A stretch of 64,000 nt of DNA from Cryptomeria japonica (GCF_030272615.1 NC_081405.1:311813235-311877234), one strand, 5' to 3'. Counted from the first letter of the stretch, positions 11,921 through 23,997 are shown. Numbers and translations are program-made. The notes: generated by a model not told the origin, from the letters alone.

Positions 11921-12345
11921 AATCATGCAAATTAAGCTCCTCTTCATGAATACTGATGCTTCCAATCTTCCATGGAGACTTCATATGTGATAAAATGTCA
12001 AATTCCATCACATAGGCCCAATCTCTGTCATGTGCAAAAATGCTCTTATAAGGATCCCAATACTGTCATAATGAAACCTCTTCATGTAGTCCCCACTCAG
12101 TGCCAACCCTTAACATGCCCAAGTGATACTTGTCCATTCAGAAAACAGGTCACAGTTGGATTTTTCTGATGCTGCAACATAGCTCCTGCACATACAACCC
12201 AACAGTAAATGCTCTTATGATAGAAATATACATAAAATGCATCATTAAATAGCATAAAAATGTTTTGCAAAAATATGTGCTAACATGTTTGAATTTATTT
12301 TTTTAAATTTCAAATTTTCCACTTTTTTTAAATATTTAAATTGTT
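11921..12345. other. No identifiable feature
   Basis: Mixed-composition sequence with no repeat boundary, open frame of note or RNA gene that I can see. Confidence 0.35.
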
Positions 12346-12352
12346 GCTTGTT

Positions 12353-12382
12353 GGGGGGGGAGGGGGGTTGGGTGCGTGAGGG
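12353..12382 (+). other. G-quadruplex-prone motif in a GC island
   Basis: Four G-runs (8, 6, 3 and 3 bases) separated by A, TT and TGCGTGA fit the G3+N1-7 quadruplex rule. The next 130 bases are GC- and CpG-rich (several CGAC/CGCC), in sharp contrast to poly-T/A tracts on both sides (12300-12345 and 12510-12640). Overlapping open frames on both strands are a composition effect. Origin unknown. Confidence 0.6.
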
Positions 12383-12509
12383 TGGTGGTGGTGGTGCCAT
12401 GGCGGCACTGCGGTCGACACCGCTGATGCCATACGCCACGACAGGTGTCGCCGATGCTCCGGCTAGAGTCCTTGGCGCTACAGTGGGCACAACCGTGGTT
12501 GCTTGCATG

Positions 12510-13029
12510 TTCTGTTTTTTTTTTTAAAAAAAATTTATCGATTTTTTTATTTTTTTTTAATGATTTTTTTTTATTTTTAATTTTTCAATTTTTGATGAAT
12601 TTTTCAATTTGATTTGATTTTTTTTTAATTTCTTGACTTGACTGTTTCGTCGATGATGATTTTGATAAATAAATTATTGCTCCTCTGACCCCCAAATGTC
12701 ATGATTTTCGATAAAGGTGCTGAAATCCCGTCAATTTGATTAGCTATCTAATTGATAAAATTAGATACTCCTAATTGATGAAAATTGATGATCAGTTTCA
12801 ATTATCTCGATTTACATGTGAGATGAGATAGGATTGATAATTACCTAATGATAGATGAGCGTCATTGATAGGGGCTCAACGAAATTTGATAAAAATCTCA
12901 AGTGAGAAAGATAAACTGATAGATAGATTGATTTGATAGATAGAGAAATCGAGATATTGAAATGATGATCTAATTTGATTTCAGGAGTATTTTAGTGTTC
13001 TCCAGTCTCAGAAGCGCTTCCCGAAGACA
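12510..13029. other. T-rich tract and AT-rich spacer
   Basis: 12510-12640 is a run of poly-T/A. From 12700 to 12960 the sequence is made of GATAGATTGAT-like words. A purine-rich minus-strand stretch near 12680-12700 could be a degenerate PPT, but no LTR start follows. No gene is seen. Confidence 0.35.
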
Positions 13030-15140
13030 TGGATGTTGATACCTCACCTTAGCCTGACAGAGTGAGACCACATCGATAGGTGTGGTTTATCTTCCCTTCT
13101 CGATATGCCTTGGCCTTTGATTTTTGACAAAACTAGTGGAGCATTGGCACAACAAGTATAATACTTTCCACCTACCAACTGGTGAGATGACAGTGACAAC
13201 TAAAGATGTGTATCGGATACTGCGCATCCCCATGATGGGTGAGCTGGTGTATTATGATCTCAATGAGCAGGGTGGGACATATGCACTTCATAGATTATTC
13301 AATGATGATGAGATTGGTGGATACGACCTACCTTGGTAGGAGATGCTAGATACACATAATGCCATACTACTTACTATGCTCACCGGATAGGTCAGGGGTT
13401 TCCTTTGTCCTAATCACAGGTCAAAGGGATTGTCGATTGGATGGGGTCATCTCCTTGAGAAGTTGGTGACATAGGGGACTCGATTCACTTGGGGATCATG
13501 TATGCTAGCCCACTTGTATTATGAATTGCACCGAGTTGTGTACCAAGGATCGATCGGATTATCACCAGGGGTGATAGTTCTCCAGATATGGGCTTGGGAG
13601 CACCTGCCTATCACATGACCATTGGCTGACAGAGATAGACTTGTAGGCAGGCCCTATGTTGACGGATATCCAGGCAGCATTGTCTAGCGAAAGCTGGGCA
13701 AATTGGAGCATTGGCGACAAACACTAGATGATCTGGATACTATGATACAGAGACCATACAGAGATTGCAAGATCTGGACCGAGGATTCAATGGAGATGTC
13801 ATATGTATTCTCTACTCGATACTTGATCAGATCTACACCCTATGTTATCGAGCGATTCCTTTGTATGAGGGTGTTGAGATAGTATGGCAGGATACATGGT
13901 ATACCATAGGGTACAACTCATTATCCTCACAGGAGATTGGATGTGGCTACTTGGGAGCCCTCTATTTCATATGAGTAGGCATGTGTAGAGTATCTATAAT
14001 TAAGGCCACTAGATTGGGATTATCTATCAAGTATGATAGATAGTGGGATGACAGTTAAGTATGTTGTATATTTTACTGCACACAAGTTTCCTAGGTTGAC
14101 ATGTCCTGATGAGCCAGAGCCAGTTCTAGATGAGAACGACAAGAGGCCACGATGCAGAGGTCCTAGACGACCGAGGGATGGTGGGGGGAGAGGAGGTGGG
14201 GATGGAGATGATGGCGAAGATGGAGGGGATGATAGAGATGGATACATAGGAGATGCATGAGATCATGGTGTTGGAGATGACAATGGAGGAGATGATGATG
14301 GAGGAGATGAAGATGGGGGAGATAGCCAAGTAGTTGTAGTCATATCGATAGGCACTCCAGGAGCCAATAGTTCTAGATCTAGTAGAGAGGTATATATGGA
14401 TTGGATAACCTGGGTGGTCAAATGGAGGAGATCGGGTCCAATGGATTAGGAGAAACAGATCCTAGAGTAGGAGGTTCCCCAGGTTGAGTAGGTACCTACA
14501 TGAGTATCAGAGGTTGAGAAGCCACTAGTAGAGGCACCTCGATGGATCCTCATTAGGATGTCGTCTCATCAGCAACAAGCTCAGATTACTGACTCGTAGG
14601 GTCAGGTACAACATCTAGAGTGTTGACTAGCAGAGAGGGACTCTCAGATAGCCCAACTAGAGGTCTAGATGACATAGTTATAGTTACAGGTATAGGTATA
14701 AGCACAGGCACAAATGTCCTAGGTACAAAGACAGACACAGCTCTAGATTGTCTAGGTAGAGGCCTAGATGGCCTCTCTCATGGCTGAGAGAGATGCAGCT
14801 AGGGATGGGTGTCAACAGGCCAAGGCACAGGTACAAATGTCAGGAGAGTCTGTTTCAGTGAAGGCTTCCCTGAAGATGATGCGACAAGCGGTCTAGGAGG
14901 CTGACTATTATAGGATATCATACTATATTGTTGTTCCTGCTGATTGGAGGGCTCCAGGATTTTCACAGCTAAGAAGGAGATCAGGATAGAGCCAGTCTGA
15001 GAGTCAAGGAGTGACAAGGCCACTTTAGAGAGATCCCCCAGGTGGGGAACTAGGTATAGGGGTATCGACTGGTGTTACCAAATGTGCCGCATCAGGATAG
15101 AGTTCTGCTCCGTGCCCTAGTGGTCACACAGACATCGGAC
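13030..15140 (+). pseudogene. Plant mobile domain (PMD) ORF, decayed
   Basis: PMD (aminotransferase-like plant mobile domain) proteins occur in plant gypsy and MULE elements and in MAIN/MAIL host genes. The diagnostic core is at 13133-13250: LVEHWHNKYNTFHLPTGEM, then TTKDVYRILRIP. Later blocks (STPYVIERF, then MRVLR, YGR and IHGIP near 13820-13910) sit in the same frame. A Gly/Asp-rich linker follows (14160-14260), then a Gln-rich, probably coiled-coil tail (14480-14860). ATG at 13030 opens the N-terminus in another frame, and two frameshifts bring it to the PMD core. More than 20 in-frame stops occur, nearly all TAG at expected Gln positions. The gag remnant at 16702-17350 lies on the opposite strand, so this may be an antisense accessory ORF of a gypsy element. 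The second copy at 37860-39420 supports that arrangement. Confidence 0.8.
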
Positions 15141-16480
15141 ATTGATCCATTCATGTACATACCTTTTGTGATGGTATTTTGATGATTCCCATGATGTATA
15201 TTTGTGATGTATCTCATACATTTTTGTGATATCATTGTACCTTGGACATTGATCTTTTTTATGATATGATATGCAGTCGATCCTATTCGCTCTACATGAC
15301 CTATGAGATTATGGATGCATTATATTTGTTATATGATTATGCTGTGCAATTACTTTCATGATATATGATTTATTTTCGAAATGCTTATGGATTCTAGATG
15401 ATGGATGTATGCTTCTTACATGATGATGTAGTTTTTAAATGATGTTATGTAAATGTGAATATGTATGGTGATTCTTATAAGTACTATGTGATGCACATGC
15501 AATGCAATGCTTTCTATTTTCATGATGTTTTTATGATTTTTCCATGCATGTTAATATGAGATGGATGCAATGCAATGAAATGATGCTACTTTATGTGATT
15601 GATATGAGATGGATTCAATGCAATGATCTACCTAAATGAATGAATGATTGGATGTTTTATATGAATGATGTCTTAGTATGCAATGGTTACATGAGATGAA
15701 ATAACTTATCATGCAAAATGAATGAATTGATTATTTTTGTTAATGTCCAATGCACTCAATCACGTAATTAAAGAGATAAAAACATGTTGAAGCCTTTGAA
15801 CTTGGAAAATATGAGTGTTGTGATCCCATGCAAATCTACTTTAAAAGTGCAAATGCAAAATGAAATGCAATGCTGCGATTGGACCGGTCATGTGGTCATT
15901 GCTTTTTGTCATCATTGAGCCTTTAAAATGTGGGAAGTGAGTGCAAAGATAGATCGTATAATTGAAACATGATGACCTGAGCACTACTTTCCTAGGTTTT
16001 GATATTGCAAGTTAGCACAAGCATCGAGGTATAATTGAACTAAGATGATCTGAGTGTTGCTTGCATAAAACACACAGTATTAACCATTTCTATATACAAA
16101 TCCGAATTGTCTTCGATGATACTCCGATGATCATGTCTTGAGACAACTTTGCACATATTAACGATTAATATATAGATAGTAGACAAGAAAATATCATGTT
16201 CCTTCCTTGTTCCTCTAGTCAAAAAACATCCTTGAGGCACTCAGAAATCATGATAGCAAAAATAAAGATAAAATAATTGAACCATTATTGTCAAAGTGTT
16301 AAAATCATCAATCAAAAGATATCATCCATTGATATGTGTTTGTCATGTTTAGATTGATAGTTGATAAGTGATGGTTGATAATTGGATCTTGTGTTCAACG
16401 TTGGATGTGTCTCAGTTTTCGCTTGACAAGTGTTGCCTAAATGTTGTTCTACCTATTTGATTAAGCTCAAAACGATGAAA
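15141..16480. other. AT-rich region, no gene
   Basis: Rich in ATGATGTATG and ATGCAATGCAATG words (15230-15660). No domain is recognised. On the minus strand, GGGGCAAAAAA near 16482-16492 resembles a polypurine tract, but no LTR terminus follows it. Confidence 0.35.
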
Positions 16481-16549
16481 TTTTTTGCCCCTAGCTAGGT
16501 TCAAGATTTTTCCCTAGTCTAGAAACAAACTTTTATTATGGTAAATACA

Positions 16550-16576
16550 ATGATCCAAACCATGGTGAGAAATCAC
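16550..16576 (+). repeat. 27-bp repeat, copy 1
   Basis: Starts ATGATCCAAACCATGG and recurs at 19050-19076 with a single mismatch (G/A at the 18th base), exactly 2500 bases away. The two copies flank the gag remnant and the LTR of the minus-strand gypsy element. Confidence 0.75.
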
Positions 16577-16701
16577 TAGCACTTGATATTGATAATCTCA
16601 TTAGAGAAGGTTTGTAGGAGATTTTTCATGTTGTTCATTTCTGCGACCAAAGCAGAAGCGGGTCCTACAGGGGTTGATGTATTTGGATAAATGTACATGG
16701 A

Positions 16702-17350
16702 TTACAGAGGTAGGTATGTGCTTGGTTGAGAATCTCTTGCTGTGGAGGGGAAAGACTCTAGGAATATGGGCATAGGTGGCTTTGGAGGGAGTTTTCTTGC
16801 ATCAATCAAGCTATTTTCAGCTCGAATGGCCACTTCATAAGCTTTTGGTAAAGAGGTCCCCCTGAGTGATTGCATCATCATTGCAATATCTGAATTAAAA
16901 GCTTTAAGATAAAAAATAAAGGCCATATCTACTGGCAATCGGGCAACGATTGGGATTGTTTGCCACATCTTCTAGAACCTCATGTTGAAATCATTAATAG
17001 CCTCTTGGGGTGCCCTTTTGATATATCAATTGGTGCAACAAGGAAGAATAGTCTCCCTTCTCACTAAACTGTGTAAAGAAGACATTCCCAAGGCCATCCT
17101 AGTCTATTATAGAGTTTGAGGCTAGAGATCTATACCAATCTAAAGCTTTCCCTTTAAAAGATATTGCAAGTAATCTCAAAGCAACGTTTTGTTGGGTGAC
17201 AAAATGGACTCTACATATGTGACATCTTGTAGGTGTTTAGTCAGTGTTTTCCCTTCTTCTCCACTGAACTTAGGTAGAGCTTTTAATTCTGAAGTGGGAA
17301 TAGGATCCCACTGATTAGGGGGAGTGGGGGGTTGATAAAGTTTCAAGGTG
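16702..17350 (-). pseudogene. Ty3/gypsy gag remnant
   Basis: Retrotransposon capsid (retrotrans_gag-type) fragment. In minus-strand order it shows LPKFSGEEGKT, then LTKHLQDVTYV, then FKGKALDWYRSLASNS (the gypsy gag core), then FTQFSEKGDYSSLLHQL and, in the next frame, FYLKAFNSDIAMMMQSL and LPPKPPMP. At least two frameshifts and several stops separate these blocks. The LTR ending at 19029 lies upstream on the same strand, as expected for 5' LTR followed by gag. No protease, RT or integrase is found to the left, so pol appears to have been deleted. Confidence 0.8.
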
Positions 17351-18289
17351 GTGCTGGGACAACCATTTGGATTTGAGGTTAGGTACTGGTCTAAGAAACC
17401 TGAACTATAGAGTGTTTGGGCTTAGTAATATTCACCAAGGGTGGAAGTATTAAGCTTGGGTTTCATGCAGCTTTTGACCTGGTCACTGGTCCTTGGCTTA
17501 TACAAGTTTTTTTTACTTCTAATAAGGTAATTTGTGATTTGTCCCACTGGGCATACCAGAAAATACTGTTGATCCTCAATCGGGTTCAAAAACCTAAAGT
17601 GATGTAGTTGGGAAGTTTCACAGAGGTGGGACTTAGTGCATTTTGTGAAACAATCTCTGAGATTTTAGAAGTCAACTTGTCGTATTTGCAAACATAAAGG
17701 GGGTGAAAAGGGAAGAAGAACAAAAATACAACTAATGCTAAGGCGATATGCCAGAATTTGTAGTGTTAGGTACTTCTCAATTAAATCATAGACATTATAT
17801 CCTTAAAATGAGTACAAAATATATTTTTTCTTTTCATAATTTGAAGGAGAACAAGAAGCTTAGAGTTCACAGACATAAAAGCCAAATATTCAAAACCTTT
17901 AGCAGAGTTATTTACTAAGACTCGTAAGGAACATATATCTTCCATTCATGACTTGAACTAATAGTTTGATCTTATTGACATGATACAATAATAGGATACC
18001 ATCTACAAGCCACCAAAAGAGTTAAGAAGAACATGATCTAGCTACTTGCATTTGATAAACAGAAACCATAAGAGTCTCAAACATTCACTAGTAACCTTGA
18101 CATAATACTTAAAACAAGTCAAAAGATAAAAACATAGAAATGCCAAGATGGCACAATCTATAAGTATTTCTCTAAGTTTTTGTAGAAAATAGAACTCCCT
18201 CATCTAAAGAAAATTCCCCCTTTATACTTTGAGATCATAACCATAAAAGAAATCAGGGAACCCTAACTTGCCGCTAGTCTGAGGTGGTA
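17351..18289. other. Leader region of the gypsy element, no gene
   Basis: Between the gag remnant and the LTR. I could not find a convincing PBS or the inner LTR boundary. A plus-strand ORF at 17416-17607 shows no family signature. Confidence 0.35.
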
Positions 18290-19029
18290 GATGGTCATTA
18301 AGATGGTTGCTATAACCACCTTACTTTCAATCTGATCTCGATTCATATCTTTTGATAAGCATGCAAGGAGATCCTAATGCTCTTATCCTTTTGCAAAATT
18401 GTCAACAGCATTAATTTGTTCTTATCATTTTGTGCTGCTCATGATCTCTAGTCTAGGTATTAGGTACAAGCCATAGAAAAGAAAACTATGCCACCAACCT
18501 TGAATACGTGGCGACACAATGAGGAAAAGATATACTCCGCTCTCTAAAACCTTTAGAAGTCTCGTGGGGAATCCACATACAATACTGCGAGCTTTTGCCA
18601 AGATCAAGGGCACAATGAAAAGTATAAAAGAGAGACAAAAGAATGACAAGAACAAACTCTATTCTCATCAATATGCAAATGATCAACTGGATTAACCAAT
18701 ACAATGAATAGAGGCCTGCTTATATAAGCAAGGCCATATGGATGTATGAGCACACAATCATGACATGTGGCTCAATGAGAAACAAGGGAAGGTAAGAAAT
18801 ACTAGGGGTAGGTAGGAGAAATAATATAATATTCCACAAGAGGTGGATGAACCACCGAATGTGGAGTGTAACAAAAAAATAACACCACAAAAGGTGGAAT
18901 TTCTCCTACAAGCTATATCCCTATGTGCACACTTCACTAAGTGTCTCAAATCCAAACTACGAAGAGATGCATTATCCTAAGTTAATATAAGTAAAGTGTA
19001 ATAATATTCATGATGAATATTTATTTACA
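18290..19029 (-). repeat. LTR of minus-strand gypsy element
   Basis: On the minus strand it starts TGTAAATAAATATTCATC at 19029. A strong TATA region (GCTTATATAAGCAGGCC) lies at about 18713-18730, followed by pyrimidine-rich R/U5. The U3 block GAGACACTTAGTGAAGTGTG is of a type I associate with conifer gypsy LTRs. The downstream (left) boundary is not resolved and could be as far left as about 17770. It precedes the gag remnant on the same strand, so it is best read as a 5' LTR. Confidence 0.6.
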
Positions 19030-19049
19030 CTTCCCTATATGGTCATTGT

Positions 19050-19076
19050 ATGATCCAAACCATGGTAAGAAATCAC
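19050..19076 (+). repeat. 27-bp repeat, copy 2
   Basis: Same as the copy at 16550-16576 apart from one base; begins 21 bases outside the LTR terminus. Confidence 0.75.
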
Positions 19077-19489
19077 CCACGATGCCTATGTATGTATTTT
19101 GATTATTTCTTGCTTAAGTCTCCAAATCTGATTTGGTTATTAAGCTTGCATTTGCATACTTTTCATAATCATCTACAATATTGAACCTCCATAAGGCATC
19201 CATACTGCAAAAAGATACTGAGCACTACACTAATTTGGAACTTGGAGAGGAGAGGAACAAGGGAGAAGGAGCTAAAAGCATGTTAGAAGGCATTTGGAGA
19301 TGCCTTGTTGTATTTGCTTCCATAATTAAATATTTTATCATGTTTTTAGTGTCTCTTTTGGTATGCCTACTTAGACTTGTTTTTGGTTGATTAACACTAA
19401 CGTGTGTCTTTGTTTCTTGTGTTTTTGTGTGTTATACGACCATGGGCTTTAGTCTAACGTTGTCCATTTTGCAGAGCATCAGGTTCTAG

Positions 19490-22400
19490 TCACTCGGTCT
19501 TGCTTTTCACACCGCCACAAATACTTTCTTGCTTCTTATGAGATTTATTAAAATGAAGCGCTTGGGGATTTGATTCTTCTTCTATAACTCTAGTTAGGGT
19601 TCCAATGACATGAAGCAAGTCGATGAAATCATAGGCCCTTTCTACTCCAACCATCCCACCAACTTTGCTAAAGAAGTTCTCACATACATCTAACCCAATC
19701 AGGTGCAAAACACATGGAAAGTGAGAGTATTGATCTCAAAAAAATCTTAACAATAAAACTACAAAGTGGCCTCTCTATTGATGAAATTTATGTTGACATT
19801 ATCATTAGATTCTTTTCGTAGCCAACATAACCATAATGTGAATAAATGATGAACTTGTGAAGCGTTTCACACTCTTTCCCAAATAGTCAAACTCTGAGAC
19901 ATAAAAATGTCAATGTAGTGAGCAAAAATCATTAGATATGTCTCTGTACCTAGTGTCCTCTATACCCTTCCAGTGGATGTGCTTCTTATCTCTTTCAAAT
20001 AGCTTTGAACATGCCTCAAAGCAATTTTTTCTACCGAACCCCAATTCTGTTGATCTATCCTCTCTATATCTTCACTTTTAAGCTTGTGATCGTCCACTTT
20101 AAAAGTGTTACAAACCATCCTAACATGATTAAAACTTATCAACTCTTCTCCTAAAATCAAATCTAGTCAACCACTAAATAAAGGATTCACTAGCTTTTTG
20201 TCGTTGTGGTTGTAGTCCTGGTCATGCAATCCTGTTACATTGCAACCATTGGACAACCCACTTAGTATCCACCCTTCCCAAGGAATTTTATATCTAATAC
20301 CTTCTGGTGAATAATATTCCATCAACATAAGTTGTCTTCTTCTACTATCCCCATCTGAGGAATGACCAAGAATAGGTCCCAAATTATTTTCCACATGTCT
20401 CTTCCATAAAAATTCTATTCTTTCCCATTATTGACGAACAATTTTTTTATTGAACCTATTGCATGTTGGATGGGCAATCACAACCAAATGAGGAAGCTTT
20501 TTATGTAAAGGATTTGCAATAATAACACATGCATAGTGCCCAATAACATTGTTCTTAAAAGAATCTGTTATGATATCAAAGCCCGCAACTTCCTCACCAA
20601 CTGTCACCAAGAAATGTAATTGGCATTGATGCTCTTCTTTATTACCACAAAAACCCACCAATGTATCACTTTTTCTACCCACATAACATACTTTCTCACA
20701 ATAGTTTCATCTTTAGCAAGGTAGACAAGAATTGTACCATCTATACTATGTTTGGTTTTACAAGAAGCATACACTTTTCCTACTGCCTCAAAAATGTAGT
20801 GTTCCCCCGGGATGTATGCTAATGACTTTCTAACTTTCCTCAAAGTTGTAGAAATTGAAGGACCATCCAGATTCAAGCTAATAAAGCTATGTAATATAGG
20901 ACCTCCCCATAACTTGATCATCTCATAAAGTGATTTAGTGGATGTACTATACCTTCTCCCTACCTTTGGATGCATCAGGTTGTGAAAGATATCCTTGATA
21001 AAATCTCAAACCACATCTTTACCTTGTAATTTTCCTTGTTTATGTGCCTCACACACGTCCTTGCAAAACCTAAAGACATCCTTCCTTTTAGTCAATTCAA
21101 ACAACTTTTCCTTTAGTGATCTCATTCTAATAGAGAGTATAGCAACCTTTGTCTTTTACCACCAAAAAGCTCACATTGTTGATCTTTGGATAACATTTGA
21201 AACCCTGGCAACTTTTATGAGTTCATTTTGAGTCAAATAGCCTAGTCTTCTCCCTCTCCTTGTATCCCTCCCATGTCTTTCATTGGCACATATTTATTCA
21301 CGATATAAATGCATCCTAAAATCATCACATTCCGGAATCATCTTACAAAAGTTGCATGTCAATGATTCAAATGGGATCCATGTCTCAGAAGCCCTCTTGC
21401 AATGAATATGCCTATATGTGCCATCAATACAATATTCATTACCCTCATAACATAGCATTATCTTGGTATGCTTCTTTATGGCCCATAATTTTCCACCCCT
21501 TTGATCATCCATTAGGATGTTTGTGTCTAATCTCTCTCCATTTTTACTAATATAGTAATATCAATACCCCCAACATTGTTGCATTGACAAGGATGAATGA
21601 CCTTTAATAAGATGATAAAACAAAAAATGAACAAATGACAACAGATCATATTCAAAATAAATTTGAACTTGGGTAGTTAACACACCTAAAGTAGAAGGAT
21701 CTGCACTTGTATAACCCCTATGTAATACAGATGGTGATGATGAGACCAAGAACCTAGTCAAAATTTGTTGGGACTTTTCATTGGTCAGTTTCTTGGGTCT
21801 CCTAGTTGTGCCACTACTTAAAACAATCGTATCATGTGAATCCTCATTTGTAGCAGTGGTGTGCTTCTTTGATTTTATGTGTTCATTTAGAGAATTGACA
21901 ATATTACCACTTGTTGGCACCAAACAAAACCATTTATTGCATTGTGTACATTCCAATCTTCCTTTTTTCTTATCCTCATACCTACAAATGTTGCTTCCAC
22001 CACCTTGAACAAATTAGGCTCTTGTGTCTTGTTGAAATCATCTAGAAGTTTAATTTCTTGATCATTCTCAAATCAACCTCTAACCACGGTTATCTATTTT
22101 TCTATGCTACTTGAATGATTTCTACCATTCCCCTCCATTAAAATGTGACGTTGATGGGATATTGTTTTCATATGATTGTTTCTGAAGTTACGAATTGTTC
22201 CTGTTGCCATGGATACTTCCCCTATTCATAATGAATGCCACAACTTTCACAATAGATCTTTAATTTAGGTTCTCCCTTTTCTAACTATACTTTGAGAGTG
22301 AGTTTCTCATTGACAAATTCTTCCATTAAACTATTCAGTTTCTAATTCCAAGATGAAAATACATCAGGATCAACAACTATGGTTTGTTCTACTGAGTCAA

Positions 22401-22761
22401 ACCCATCTCCAACTCTTGGTTGTTTATGTATACCTACCTCCACAATCTCTCTATTGTGTTGAGGGTTTGGTATAATTTTCACTATATTTGACTCAACCAT
22501 ACCAGCATACACTATGTCATGTTTCCTCTTAATGCCTATAAGTGTTGTTGTAGCTTTCCTTTTTTGTTCTTTCTTTATATTTAAAGGATGCCCAAGCCCA
22601 CTGATAAAATCAAAAGGATGTTCAATGAGTTCATCATCCACAATTTCATGATGGATGTCAACAAGTGAACAACCTTTTCGACAAATGACTGTGCCAACAA
22701 CGTAATTTACTTCACCGGTAAAAATTAAATATTCCATTTCTATAATTGGATCCGACTGCAT
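19490..22761 (-). pseudogene. DDE-transposase-like gene with zinc finger, decayed
   Basis: Roughly 1000 codons from ATG at 22761, in several frames with stops between blocks. The N-terminal 139 residues are open. A CX2C...HX4H finger follows (CTQCNKWFC near 21950, HIKSKKH near 21870), like BED/C2H2 fingers of transposases. The middle holds CIDGTYRHIHCKRA, GPSISTTLRKVRKSLAYIPG and YLAKDET. After a 1-nt frameshift come DTLVGFCGNKEEHQC, GHSSDGDSRRRQLML, GLHDQDYNHNDKKL and CENFFSKVGG (near 19680). Asp/Glu in AKDET, SDGDS, HDQD and CENFF are candidate catalytic acids; this is inference. From memory, similar uncharacterised proteins occur in lycophytes, mosses and conifers. I cannot assign a DNA-transposon superfamily, and no terminal inverted repeats were found. 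Confidence 0.6.
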
Positions 22762-22909
22762 TATTTTCTACATGTACCTATCAGTTGGTTAAGTAATGGA
22801 TAAAATTATAATTAAAAATTCAGAAGTCTAGTTATAATATTGTTATGAAATGATGTGTATTTTCATCCTATTGCATCCATAAGTAAATGAAAAAAGAAAG
22901 CTTACACAT

Positions 22910-23997
22910 GAAGAGGTTAATTTGGAAATGGAAAAATTAAGAGTCAATGAAGGTGTTTGTTTTCCTTGGCAGGTTCCTCGAGGAATTGTTTCTTTTCCTT
23001 GCTATTCCAATTGGGCTTATAAAGGCATGATTTATGAGATCTTTTAGTTTCAGATAATTGTAAATCAACATTTGTTACTTGGACAAAATGACATGGCTTC
23101 ACATCGAACTGCAATTACATTATGTAAGATTGCAAATCTCCATTTTAGCGGTAGAGTCTACCATCCGTGGGGCCATAAAAAGGATTAAACAAAGATTGCA
23201 TTGGAACTCAATGAGTTGATTTTCTACCAAAACTAAAAAGTAATTATCTAATCATATCACAACATCGAGGAGATCAGTTTGACGACGCCCGTAAGATATG
23301 GGATAATTTGTTGCTTTTTGGAAGTGTTTCCTCCTGAACTTGTAGAGCTTATCTCCTTGGGATAGTGAATTGATTTGATTGTCTTTGAGCATTCCAGAGA
23401 GAAAAGCCACTATAAATGCAACAGAAGTGAGTTCAAATTCACATAGAAGTGCTAGCATTTAGAGAAGATGGCTGAGTATTTTGGCATTAAGTGTCGATGT
23501 CTAGAGCGATAAGATCTAACAGAGTCACTCAAGGAGCAGGTTGCATATCTATTCAATAAAGAAAACGATAAGGAAAAAGACACAATGGTGGAGATGTTAA
23601 GGAGAAAATTTTGGAGTGAGGGGCATGTCCACAATGGTTTGTTCATGGAGACCCTGTTCTAACCCATTGTTTAGGTACTGGGACATGCCATATTTGCAAA
23701 TGGCATAGTACAAGGAGGATGGTTCAGGAGGATTTGACCCACACAGTAATTGAAGCTCTGGATACTATTGAAGCAGTCTCAACCTCTGGATGCATGTTGG
23801 GATTCTTTTACCTAAATGCAAAGGGTAAGAAGAAAAAGATGAAGAAAGCTTGGAGCCTATTCAAGGCAGGGATTGTGAAATAGTATAGCATGGAGAAGTT
23901 TGAGACATTCATGCAGGAGAACAAAGGAGTCATGACTAAGGAGATATTTGAGTGGGTGGTGCAAATCGAGGAAGGGATCAAATATCTGTATAATTGA
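22910..23997 (+). pseudogene. Unidentified decayed coding sequence
   Basis: Plus-strand frames read as protein over about 1.1 kb with several stops and frameshifts. The first part (about 22965-23190) contains VPRGIVSFPCYSNWAYKG and CKIANLHFSGRVYHPWG. The last part (23473-23997) opens MAEYFGIKCRCLE, holds a CHICKWHSTRRM segment, the basic KGKKKKMKKAWSLFKAG and a terminal QEN..EWVVQIEEGIKYLYN before a stop at 23995-23997. No known domain is recognised. It could be the C-terminal part of the repeat-borne family seen at 7886-10824 or an independent element ORF. Minus-strand ORFs over the same bases are shadows. Confidence 0.45.

Noticed and set aside
13765-13974. Plus-strand 69-codon ORF in the PMD region
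   Set aside because: Out of frame with the PMD blocks (STPYVIERF, MRVLR), which match the family in the neighbouring frame.
14020-14329. Minus-strand Ser/Pro/Ile-rich ORFs
   Set aside because: Shadows of the Gly/Asp-rich linker of the PMD pseudogene; low complexity.
16480-16495. Polypurine-tract-like GGGGCAAAAAA on the minus strand
   Set aside because: No TG...-type LTR start or promoter follows to the left, so I cannot call it an element boundary.
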